A DNA stretch of 23,049 nucleotides from a virus, in the IMG/VR virus record IMGVR_UViG_3300032309_002412, positions 1-23,049 of that record; one strand, written 5' to 3'. The number at the start of each line of letters is the position of its first letter. Within the stretch, counting starts at the first letter, position 1. The notes beneath the pieces are model-generated. The model made no database searches and was not told where the DNA came from. It worked only from the letters and a program-made list of their open reading frames with translations. Positions 14,100-19,540 of the stretch are shown here, piece by piece. Made by a program: the position numbers and the translations under genes.

Positions 14100-14407
14100 A
14101 TACTTACCCTAAAATGACTGCAAGGGTCTACGACAAACGTGGTAGACTACTCAGTGAAGGAACCAACTTTCCCAAAAAGACTCATCCCAAGCAGGCACAA
14201 TTGGCTGCTGAAACTGGGGAAGATTATAAAATTTATCTACACGCTGAAGTATCGGCGCTAGTAAAAATACGCAAAGGTGTACCACACAAAATTCATATCG
14301 AACGCTACGGTGCTAATGGCAGGCCACTAAATGCCAAACCCTGCCCCATTTGTGAATTAGCCATACGTGAAGCTGGAATTAAGTTAGTTGAATACACAAT
14401 AGGGTAG
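14096..14407 (+). CDS. Minimal zinc-dependent deaminase-like protein (cytidine/dCMP deaminase superfamily)
   Basis: The 103-aa product carries the two zinc motifs of the cytidine deaminase fold: LHAEVSAL (H49-A-E51, ligand plus catalytic Glu) and KPCPICELAIREAGI (C83 and C86). Surrounding strands (ARVYDKRGRLLSEGTN, KIHIERYG, KLVEYTIG) fit a very short version of the fold, well below the size of T4 dCMP deaminase (193 aa). Substrate is unknown; a free pyrimidine nucleoside or nucleotide is the default guess and would fit dNTP synthesis with nrdAB. The GTG at 14096 overlaps the previous stop (GTGA), implying coupling. ATG at 14114 is an alternative. Neither has a clear ribosome site. Confidence 0.72.
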   Translation: MNTYPKMTARVYDKRGRLLSEGTNFPKKTHPKQAQLAAETGEDYKIYLHAEVSALVKIRKGVPHKIHIERYGANGRPLNAKPCPICELAIREAGIKLVEYTIG

Positions 14408-14410
14408 TAT

Positions 14411-14430
14411 AGCATAAATACCGTTATGCT
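14411..14430 (+). promoter_or_regulatory. Late-promoter octamer within an inverted repeat at the start of the membrane gene
   Basis: CATAAATA (14413-14420) lies inside the inverted repeat AGCATAA (14411-14417)/TTATGCT (14424-14430), whose right arm contains the ATG at 14426. If it is a T4-type late promoter, transcription would begin at about the ATG. As RNA from upstream, the hairpin would occlude the start. Either way it marks a possible phase-specific switch. Confidence 0.4.
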
Positions 14431-15550
14431 ATTTGGATATGTTATTTTAGTCACAGCTTTATTGCTGAGTACGGTTGCTGCTTACTACTCTATTTCTGGT
14501 CTTACTGCCATTTTCGCCGCTGCTGTTGTGCCGGTGATCATCATGGGCGGTGCACTTGAGATAGGTAAAGTTGTTGCTACAGTATTTTTGCACAAGAATT
14601 GGTCAAGACTGAGTTGGGGATTTAAAAGTTATTTAATACCGGCGGTGGTATTGCTGATGTTGCTGACCAGTTTGGGTATCTTTGGTCTGTTGTCTAAAGC
14701 ACACAGTGATCAAAGTCTAGTATCAGGTGATAGTTCAAGTCAGGTTGCTGTAATTGATGAACGTATACGAACACAACGGGAAAATATTGATGCTGCTCGA
14801 CAGGCTCTTAAACAATTGGATGCTAGCGTGGATCAAACCATGTCCCGTACCACCGACGAACGTGGCGCCACCCGTAGCGCCAATCTCCGCCGTAGCCAAC
14901 AAAAAGAACGTGACCAATTACAAGCTGATATTGCTAAAGCACAAGTATCGATTGCCCAATTAAACGAACAACGTGCACCACTAGCGGCTGATCTGAGAAA
15001 AGTTGAAGCCGAAGTTGGGCCAATCAAGTACATAGCCGCATTGGTCTATGGTGACAACCCCGACGCTAACTTACTTGAACAGGCAGTACGTTGGGTTATC
15101 ATACTGATCGTTGTAGTGTTTGATCCACTAGCATTGTGTCTAATACTAGCAGGTAATCGAGAGTTGGCTTGGGCACGTGAAGCAAAACAACGACCGATCA
15201 TAACTACACCTGACCCTGTGCCTGAGGAACCAGTTGATACCACTCCACTATATGTTGTTGATGTAGATGAAAAGCCAACAACAGAAGAAAAAGCTGCATA
15301 TGAACAAGACGACGGACCGTTGACTGATAATCAAATTAAACAAATTCGAACTAGATCTAATCGACCTAGGACCTATAGAGCAACTACTAAAAAAATAACA
15401 ACTCCTGCACCTGCAGTGACTCCTGATGAGCCTGCGGCACAAGAAATGCCCATCGGAGATTTTGTCGGCGTTCCTGCTGAACCTGACCCCGACACACTGT
15501 TGAAAAAAGCCAAAAACTTGCCCAAAGTCACAATGCCAAGTTTTGACTAA
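14426..15550 (+). CDS. Four-TM membrane protein with central coiled coil, unknown function
   Basis: In the 374-aa product, TM helices are predicted at about 4-20, 25-45, 68-89 and 222-242. Between TM3 and TM4 is a long charged coiled coil (105-200; IDERIRTQRENIDAARQALK). After TM4 comes a hydrophilic tail (245-374) rich in Pro, Thr, Asp and Glu. With the N-terminus inside, the topology puts the coiled coil in the periplasm and the tail in the cytoplasm. Such proteins are frequent and unexplained in environmental T4-like phage genomes. Superinfection exclusion, a membrane scaffold or holin-related roles are all possible. The tail (TTTPAPAVTPDEPAAQE style) looks disordered. The ATG at 14426 has no Shine-Dalgarno and sits in a hairpin. 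Confidence 0.75.
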   Translation: MLFGYVILVTALLLSTVAAYYSISGLTAIFAAAVVPVIIMGGALEIGKVVATVFLHKNWSRLSWGFKSYLIPAVVLLMLLTSLGIFGLLSKAHSDQSLVSGDSSSQVAVIDERIRTQRENIDAARQALKQLDASVDQTMSRTTDERGATRSANLRRSQQKERDQLQADIAKAQVSIAQLNEQRAPLAADLRKVEAEVGPIKYIAALVYGDNPDANLLEQAVRWVIILIVVVFDPLALCLILAGNRELAWAREAKQRPIITTPDPVPEEPVDTTPLYVVDVDEKPTTEEKAAYEQDDGPLTDNQIKQIRTRSNRPRTYRATTKKITTPAPAVTPDEPAAQEMPIGDFVGVPAEPDPDTLLKKAKNLPKVTMPSFD

Positions 15551-15557
15551 GCCTATT

Positions 15558-15586
15558 TTGCAATAGCTTTGAAATTCATTTATAAT
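15558..15586 (+). promoter_or_regulatory. Sigma-70-like promoter of the clpX operon
   Basis: TTGCAA (15558-15563), 17 bases, TATAAT (15581-15586), 26 bases before the clpX ATG. The -10 is perfect and the -35 has one mismatch. Confidence 0.68.
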
Positions 15587-15612
15587 AAGACTCATATACA
15601 ATAGGTAAGACA

Positions 15613-16782
15613 ATGTCGGAAATTAAACCAACGCATTGTAGTTTTTGTAGCAAGTCTCAAGAACAAGTTGTTAAACTGGTGGTGGCGCCCGGGGCTGGCA
15701 TTTGTAATGAGTGCATAGAACTCTGCTCTAAGATACTATCTAAAAAACCCAAGGTTGCTGACGCTAACAGCGAGTTCAATTTAGATCCACAGGCCATATA
15801 CAACTATATGGACCAGTATGTTGTAGCCCAGAGTTATGCCAAGGAAAAACTGGCGGTTTCGGTAGTAAACCACTATAAAAGATGTCTTTTTGACGACGAA
15901 AACCGCATAGAAAAAACCAATATATTGTTCTGGGGTCCAACGGGTACTGGAAAGACATTATTGGCTAAAACTATTGCGGAATTCCTAGGAGTCAAGTTTG
16001 TAATAGTGGATGCTACTACATTAACTGAAGCTGGATATGTAGGCGACGATACCAGTGTTATCATTGAAAAACTTTATCAAACAGCCGACAATGATGTAGA
16101 AGAAACCGAACGTGGAATTGTGTTTATTGACGAAGTGGATAAGATAGCTAGAAAAAACGAACCCTTCACTGGGGGGAAAGACGTTAATGGTGAAGGTGTG
16201 CAACAAGCATTGCTTAAATTAGTTGAGGGTACACGAGTTAAAATAACCACTCCAAGAAAAGGGTTCGGTAGTGACACTGTGGAAATCAACACAGCCAAAA
16301 TACTATTCATTGCATCGGGTGCATTTGTAGGACTAGACGAATTAGTTAAACGACGTCGTAGTACTGCTAATATAGGCTTTACTGGTAATGCGGTTAGTAC
16401 CTCAGTTTCAAGACTACCAGCTGACTCTGTGGATTTCATCAAGTTTGGTATGATACCCGAGTTCATGGGGCGTTTTCCGTCAATTGTACATACCAACAAC
16501 TTAACTGCGGACGACCTTTGTCAGGTTATACAAAACACAAACAATGGTGTATTAGCACAGTATAAATTCTATTTTGCTGCTAACCAAATTGAGTTAAATA
16601 TTGATGACGCTGTAGTTGTTGCTATTGCCAACCACGCTGTTAAAATGAACTTGGGTGCGAGAGGACTACGTTCAATATTTGAGCTGATCACACACGATTA
16701 TTTGTTTAATATTGGGGCACTAACTGAAAACAAAGTAACGCAAATTACACTAACAACCGAGGATGTACAAAAATACCTATGA
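15613..16782 (+). CDS. clpX: Phage-encoded ClpX, AAA+ unfoldase of ClpXP
   Basis: The 389-aa product (E. coli 424) has the full ClpX layout. A C4 zinc-binding domain (C9, C12, C31, C34; CSFC and CNEC) precedes Walker A GPTGTGKT (108-115), pore-1 loop GYVG (141-144), Walker B GIVFIDEVDK (168-177) with E174, the ClpP-docking IGF loop (254-256), an Arg finger in EFMGRFP (R287) and sensor-2 GARGLR (R353). The enzyme unfolds tagged proteins and feeds ClpP. No ClpP is in this window, so host ClpP is the likely partner. The pore-2 RKH loop of E. coli is replaced by PRKGFGSD, lacking the histidine, which could change substrate choice. The stop overlaps the bS21 ATG (ATGA). Confidence 0.96.
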   Translation: MSEIKPTHCSFCSKSQEQVVKLVVAPGAGICNECIELCSKILSKKPKVADANSEFNLDPQAIYNYMDQYVVAQSYAKEKLAVSVVNHYKRCLFDDENRIEKTNILFWGPTGTGKTLLAKTIAEFLGVKFVIVDATTLTEAGYVGDDTSVIIEKLYQTADNDVEETERGIVFIDEVDKIARKNEPFTGGKDVNGEGVQQALLKLVEGTRVKITTPRKGFGSDTVEINTAKILFIASGAFVGLDELVKRRRSTANIGFTGNAVSTSVSRLPADSVDFIKFGMIPEFMGRFPSIVHTNNLTADDLCQVIQNTNNGVLAQYKFYFAANQIELNIDDAVVVAIANHAVKMNLGARGLRSIFELITHDYLFNIGALTENKVTQITLTTEDVQKYL

Positions 16783-17024
16783 ATAAATTTCGATCAACCG
16801 ACAATCGACCGCCAGGCAATCGTGTTTATGTAGTCAATGACAATGTGGACCAAGCACTGCGTAAATTCAAAAAGCGAGTCAATGACAGTGGCTTACTCAA
16901 AGACTTGCAAGCTAAGGAAGCCTACGAAAAGCCCAGTATTACACGCAAGATCAAAGCCAAAGCAGCAAGAAACCGTTGGCGGAGGAAATTGTCTTCTGAT
17001 ACCGTACCGAAAAAATTGTACTAA
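16779..17024 (+). CDS. rpsU: Phage-encoded ribosomal protein bS21
   Basis: The 81-aa, strongly basic product has the bS21 pattern throughout: VNDNVDQALRKFKKRVNDSG (19-38), YEKPSITRKIKAKAARNRWR (49-68). Cellular bS21 is ~70 aa and sits on the 30S platform next to the anti-Shine-Dalgarno, where it helps mRNA selection. It is the last-assembled and exchangeable small-subunit protein, so a phage copy can replace the host one and bias initiation. bS21 homologues are known from other phage genomes. This one has a ~15-residue N-terminal extension (KFRSTDNRPPGNR). The ATG overlaps the clpX stop by 4 bases, implying coupled translation. GAGG lies ~19 bases upstream, too far to be a standard ribosome site. 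Confidence 0.9.
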   Translation: MNKFRSTDNRPPGNRVYVVNDNVDQALRKFKKRVNDSGLLKDLQAKEAYEKPSITRKIKAKAARNRWRRKLSSDTVPKKLY

Positions 17025-17038
17025 TTTTTGGCCGAGTG

Positions 17039-17046
17039 TATAAATA
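17039..17046 (+). promoter_or_regulatory. T4-type late promoter (TATAAATA) before hsp20
   Basis: An exact TATAAATA lies 62 bases before the Hsp20 ATG. This suggests late expression of Hsp20 and ClpS, in addition to read-through from the clpX promoter. Confidence 0.62.
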
Positions 17047-17108
17047 GTGTATGTCGATGCCCGAGGTTGGGGTTGACATTAACATCTTGCTTATATTAAG
17101 GAGAAAAT

Positions 17109-17576
17109 ATGACTAATTATACCATTCAGGGTTTTGATTTACCCACATTACATCGCAAGTTCATTGGCTTTGATCCGCTGTTTGAGGATCTTACACGAGC
17201 CTTTGCTAACAACAAGTCCGACAACTATCCACCTTACAACATCTTTCGTATTGGCGAAACCCAATACTGCATTGAAATTGCTGTGGCTGGATTTCAAGAT
17301 ACCGAATTGGATATCACACTGACCAATCGTGTGTTGTGTATCACAGGCGAAAAGAAAATCGACGCTGCTGCAGGCGAGCGTGAATATCTTTTCCGCGGTA
17401 TTGGTGCTAGGGACTTTGAGCGTAGTTTTACGCTAGGCGAACACATGGAAGTAACTGGTGCTGCTATTCGTCATGGTATCCTAACTGTGACCTTAGAACA
17501 ACAGGTACCCGAGAGTGCTAAACCCAAAAAGATCTCAATCGCTCGTGAACCCGAGTTGACCAAGATCAAAAAATAG
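17109..17576 (+). CDS. Small heat-shock protein Hsp20 (alpha-crystallin family)
   Basis: The 155-aa product is IbpA-like. It has an N-terminal F-D-P-L-F-E-D-L segment (21-28), an alpha-crystallin domain at about 42-131 (YNIFRIGETQYCIEIAVAGF; LDITLTNRVLCITGEKK; FERSFTLGEHMEVTGAAIRH; GILTVTLEQQ) and a C-terminal I-x-I anchor (I142-S-I144). It is an ATP-independent holdase that binds unfolding proteins. In T4-like aquatic phages Hsp20 is a recurrent gene, thought to assist virion assembly or stress survival. AAGGAG (17098-17103) is 5 bases before the ATG and TATAAATA precedes it, so high late expression is expected. A strong hairpin follows the stop, separating it from clpS. Confidence 0.95.
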   Translation: MTNYTIQGFDLPTLHRKFIGFDPLFEDLTRAFANNKSDNYPPYNIFRIGETQYCIEIAVAGFQDTELDITLTNRVLCITGEKKIDAAAGEREYLFRGIGARDFERSFTLGEHMEVTGAAIRHGILTVTLEQQVPESAKPKKISIAREPELTKIKK

Positions 17577-17588
17577 TGTAAAATACTT

Positions 17589-17607
17589 GGGGAGCATTGA
17601 GCTCCCC
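17589..17607 (+). terminator. GC-rich hairpin between hsp20 and clpS
   Basis: GGGGAGC (17589-17595), ATTGA loop, GCTCCCC (17601-17607), a perfect 7-bp stem. It is followed by AACTTACTTC, so there is no U-tract for an intrinsic terminator. It may attenuate read-through, protect the hsp20 mRNA 3' end or tune clpS. It also contains the TTG at 17597 of a longer clpS frame, which argues against that start. Confidence 0.55.
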
Positions 17608-17629
17608 AACTTACTTCAAGGTATACAAT

Positions 17630-17941
17630 ATGAATGAAACTGTAGTTGACACTATTAAAAAAACACGGACTCAAAGTGTCGTCAAAGAACCTCCTCAATA
17701 TCGTCTTATTTTCATAAATGACGATGTTACTACATTTGAATTTGTTGTAGAAACACTAGTGCAAATGTTTGACTACGAATATGAGGACGCCGGAGAATTG
17801 GCTAAAAAAATCAATGAAGAAGGCAGTGGTACGGTTGTGGTTCTACCATACGAATTAGCTGAACAAAAGGGCATTGAAGTTACGCTGCTGGCTCGCAGTC
17901 ATGGCTTTCCATTACAGGTTAGAATTGAGCCCGAGATTTAA
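17630..17941 (+). CDS. clpS: ClpS-like N-degron adaptor with altered binding pocket
   Basis: The 103-aa product matches ClpS over its whole core: PPQYRLIFINDDVTTFEFVV (21-40), then MFDYEYEDAGELAKKINEEG and a C-terminal strand LQVRIEPE. ClpS delivers proteins with bulky N-terminal residues to ClpA(P). Ungapped alignment to E. coli ClpS keeps N34-D35-D36 and T38 (here 30-32 and 34), but M40 becomes F36 and H66 becomes N62. Both positions line the N-degron pocket. The adaptor's partner is normally ClpA, yet the nearby unfoldase is ClpX, so it may act on host ClpA, as an inhibitor, or with an altered specificity. The start at 17630 is preferred (CAAGG 8 bases before it); the longer frame would start inside a hairpin. 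Confidence 0.88.
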   Translation: MNETVVDTIKKTRTQSVVKEPPQYRLIFINDDVTTFEFVVETLVQMFDYEYEDAGELAKKINEEGSGTVVVLPYELAEQKGIEVTLLARSHGFPLQVRIEPEI

Positions 17942-17961
17942 ATTAAAAAGAGACAAATTAA

Positions 17962-18576
17962 ATGATATATGACTTCGTTGAAATAGGTACTAGTGACTTT
18001 GACACACTGATTGAATCGGCCAAAGATGACACTGTGGGACTTAGCATTGAACCCATTGGACATTATTTGGATGCATTACCCGACAAGCCCAATGTTAAAA
18101 AAATAAAGGTAGCAGTATCTCTTACCAATATTGAAGAAACGGTTGAAGTTTTTTACTTGCCTGAAAGTGTTATAAAAGAAACAGGTATACCAATTTGGTT
18201 AAAGGGGTGTAATTGTATTGGCAAATATCATCTTCAGCACTACCACCATCATGGAGTACCTGGCAGAGCTGACTTGCTGGATTTAGTTGCAATTGACAAA
18301 GTACCCAGTGTGCCAATCGGTAAACTGCTTGACGAGCACAATGTTACTGGTATTAAATATCTTAAATTGGATACCGAGGGTGCCGACTGTGATATTCTAG
18401 AACACTATTATGAATATCTAAAAACTAAACCAAAAAGTTATTACCCACTCACAATTAGATTTGAATCTAACGTGTTAACTCCTGCAGATCGAGTCGAAAA
18501 AATTCGATCCCTGTTTCACAGCATAGGATACAATTTTCCTGAAATTGGTTACGACACGGTATTGGAATTGTTATAA
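17962..18576 (+). CDS. FkbM-type SAM-dependent methyltransferase
   Basis: The 204-aa product has the Methyltransf_21 pattern. A degenerate SAM-binding motif I (DFVEIGTSDFD, 4-14) is followed by the acidic end of strand 2 (LSIEPIGHYLDAL, 27-39), the hallmark LKLDTEGADCDIL (134-146) and a C-terminal IRFESNVL strand. FkbM-type enzymes O-methylate sugars or small molecules. Phage copies are often thought to modify surface glycans, but the substrate cannot be inferred here. A His cluster (LQHYHHHGVP) may bind metal or substrate. AAGAGA precedes the ATG, 20 bases after clpS, so it is probably in the same transcript. It converges on the J-domain gene with a 9-base gap. Confidence 0.82.
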   Translation: MIYDFVEIGTSDFDTLIESAKDDTVGLSIEPIGHYLDALPDKPNVKKIKVAVSLTNIEETVEVFYLPESVIKETGIPIWLKGCNCIGKYHLQHYHHHGVPGRADLLDLVAIDKVPSVPIGKLLDEHNVTGIKYLKLDTEGADCDILEHYYEYLKTKPKSYYPLTIRFESNVLTPADRVEKIRSLFHSIGYNFPEIGYDTVLELL

Positions 18577-18585
18577 AATATTGAT

Positions 18586-19167
18586 TTACGCAGCGGCTTC
18601 TATCATCAAACGCCACTCGTTGTCGCCAAAATGATAGTCGTCTAGTATTTCCAACATCAATGTCAATGTTGATCGCTGTCGTTCTAAATCAATTATTTCT
18701 TTTTCCCGGCGGGCTATTAAATTTTCCACAAACCCTTTAAGAAAATTTTCCCCGCTGGACTTGACCCATAATTTTTTATGCGTCCGTTGAGCGTTGTTGA
18801 GTTGGCGGCGAGCATGTTCTACATTGTTTGCAAGTTGATTTAAGGCTTGATGTATATCTATACGCATTTTGCCTATGAGATCTTCTGCGTCAGCGTTTAG
18901 GTCTGGTACATAGTGATTAATCATATTGCCCAGGCGTTCTATCGCGGCCCCGCGAATGTTGTGTGTTTGATCAAACTGTCCGGTACGATCGTATTCAGCT
19001 CGACGAACTGTGTCACTTAGCACTTCATAAGCTATACTGATACGTTTAAAACGTTCAGTATCGCCCCCGCGGTCTGGATGGTGTTGATGCGCTAGTGTTC
19101 GATATTGTCGTTTAATATCTTCCTGCGAACAGTTGGGCTGCAGTTCCAGCTCTTGGTATAGATTCAT
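18586..19167 (-). CDS. J-domain (DnaJ-like, class C) co-chaperone
   Basis: The 193-aa product begins with a complete J domain (1-66): MNLYQELELQPNCSQEDIKR, the HPD tripeptide at 30-32 (HQHHPDRGGD) and FKRISIAYEVLSDTVRRAEY. J domains stimulate ATP hydrolysis by DnaK/Hsp70. The Gly/Phe region, CXXCXGXG zinc repeats and DnaJ client-binding domains are absent. The rest (75-193) is helical with likely coiled coil (LNQLANNVEHARRQLNNAQR; ARREKEIIDLERQRSTLTLM) and probably binds a specific client. No DnaK is in the window, so host DnaK is the presumed partner. It lies on the minus strand, divergent from the tRNA promoter. AAAAGAG precedes the ATG. Confidence 0.92.
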   Translation of the reverse strand: MNLYQELELQPNCSQEDIKRQYRTLAHQHHPDRGGDTERFKRISIAYEVLSDTVRRAEYDRTGQFDQTHNIRGAAIERLGNMINHYVPDLNADAEDLIGKMRIDIHQALNQLANNVEHARRQLNNAQRTHKKLWVKSSGENFLKGFVENLIARREKEIIDLERQRSTLTLMLEILDDYHFGDNEWRLMIEAAA

Positions 19168-19183
19168 ATTTGCTCTTTTGAGT

Positions 19184-19191
19184 TATTTAGC
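19184..19191 (-). promoter_or_regulatory. Late promoter-like GCTAAATA for the J-domain gene
   Basis: On the minus strand GCTAAATA lies 16 bases before the J-domain ATG. It matches the late octamer in six of eight positions. It partly faces the -35 of the divergent tRNA promoter. Weak evidence. Confidence 0.3.
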
Positions 19192-19192
19192 A

Positions 19193-19221
19193 TTGACAAA
19201 GTCTTTAAATACATATATAAT
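19193..19221 (+). promoter_or_regulatory. Perfect sigma-70 consensus promoter of tRNA cluster
   Basis: TTGACA (19193-19198), 17 bases, TATAAT (19216-19221). The predicted start is near 19228, about 2 bases before the tRNA-Ser 5' end, so the primary transcript needs almost no 5' trimming. Confidence 0.87.
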
Positions 19222-19229
19222 TAGTGAAT

Positions 19230-19319
19230 GGAGCGTGGGCCGGATGGTAAGGCAGCGGATTGCTAATCCGTACAACGTCTCAAAGCGTTGATAGGGTTCG
19301 ACTCCCTAACGCTCCGCCA
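19230..19319 (+). tRNA. tRNA-Ser (anticodon GCU)
   Basis: A 90-base class II tRNA. Acceptor GGAGCGT pairs with ACGCTCC (19309-19315), followed by G and encoded CCA. The anticodon stem GCGGA/TCCGT encloses TTGCTAA, anticodon GCT at 19262-19264. There is a long variable arm (AACG..CGTT) and a GTTCGACT T-loop region. It reads AGC/AGU codons. Confidence 0.95.
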
Positions 19320-19324
19320 ATAAT

Positions 19325-19398
19325 GCGGGTGTAGTTCAATGGTAGAACGGCAGCCTTCCAAGCTGCATACGAGGGTTCGATTCCCTCTACCCGCTCCA
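19325..19398 (+). tRNA. tRNA-Gly (anticodon UCC)
   Basis: A 74-base tRNA. Acceptor GCGGGTG pairs with TACCCGC (one G-U). The D-arm is GTTC/GAAC. The anticodon stem GCAGC/GCTGC encloses CTTCCAA (anticodon TCC). The T-arm is GAGGG/CCCTC. Encoded CCA at 19396-19398. It begins 6 bases after the tRNA-Ser and reads GGA/GGG. Confidence 0.95.
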
Positions 19399-19403
19399 AG
19401 ATA

Positions 19404-19479
19404 CCGCCCGTAGCTCAGTGGATAGAGCAACAGCCTTCTAAGCTGTGGGCCGGAGGTTCGATCCCTCCCGGGCGGGCCA
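19404..19479 (+). tRNA. tRNA-Arg (anticodon UCU)
   Basis: A 76-base tRNA. Acceptor CCGCCCG pairs perfectly with CGGGCGG. The D-arm is GCTC/GAGC. The anticodon stem ACAGC/GCTGT encloses CTTCTAA (anticodon TCT). The T-arm is GGAGG/CCTCC. Encoded CCA at 19477-19479. It reads AGA/AGG. It shares an almost identical anticodon-arm sequence with the tRNA-Gly (CAGCCTTCnAAGCTG). Confidence 0.95.
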
Positions 19480-19493
19480 AAATTATAATATAC

Positions 19494-19501
19494 TATAAAT
19501 A
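19494..19501 (+). promoter_or_regulatory. T4-type late promoter (TATAAATA)
   Basis: An exact TATAAATA lies 39 bases before the ATG at 19541, just after the tRNA cluster. An AGTAAATAA follows within 10 bases. TGGAGG upstream of the ATG is a strong ribosome site. Together these indicate a well-expressed late gene. Confidence 0.65.
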
Positions 19502-19540
19502 TCCCCTAGTAAATAAATTTATTCACTGGAGGATTTAGTC

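Noticed and set aside
14754-14963. Plus-strand 69-aa ORF inside the membrane protein gene
   Set aside because: Out-of-frame shadow of the coiled-coil region without a ribosome site or recognisable domain.
17073-17097. TTGACA with TATATT before hsp20 as a sigma-70 promoter
   Set aside because: The spacer is only 13 bases; the exact TATAAATA at 17039 is a better candidate.
17597-17629. Upstream TTG start for ClpS
   Set aside because: It lies within the loop and arm of a perfect GC-rich hairpin and adds residues foreign to ClpS; ATG at 17630 has a ribosome site.
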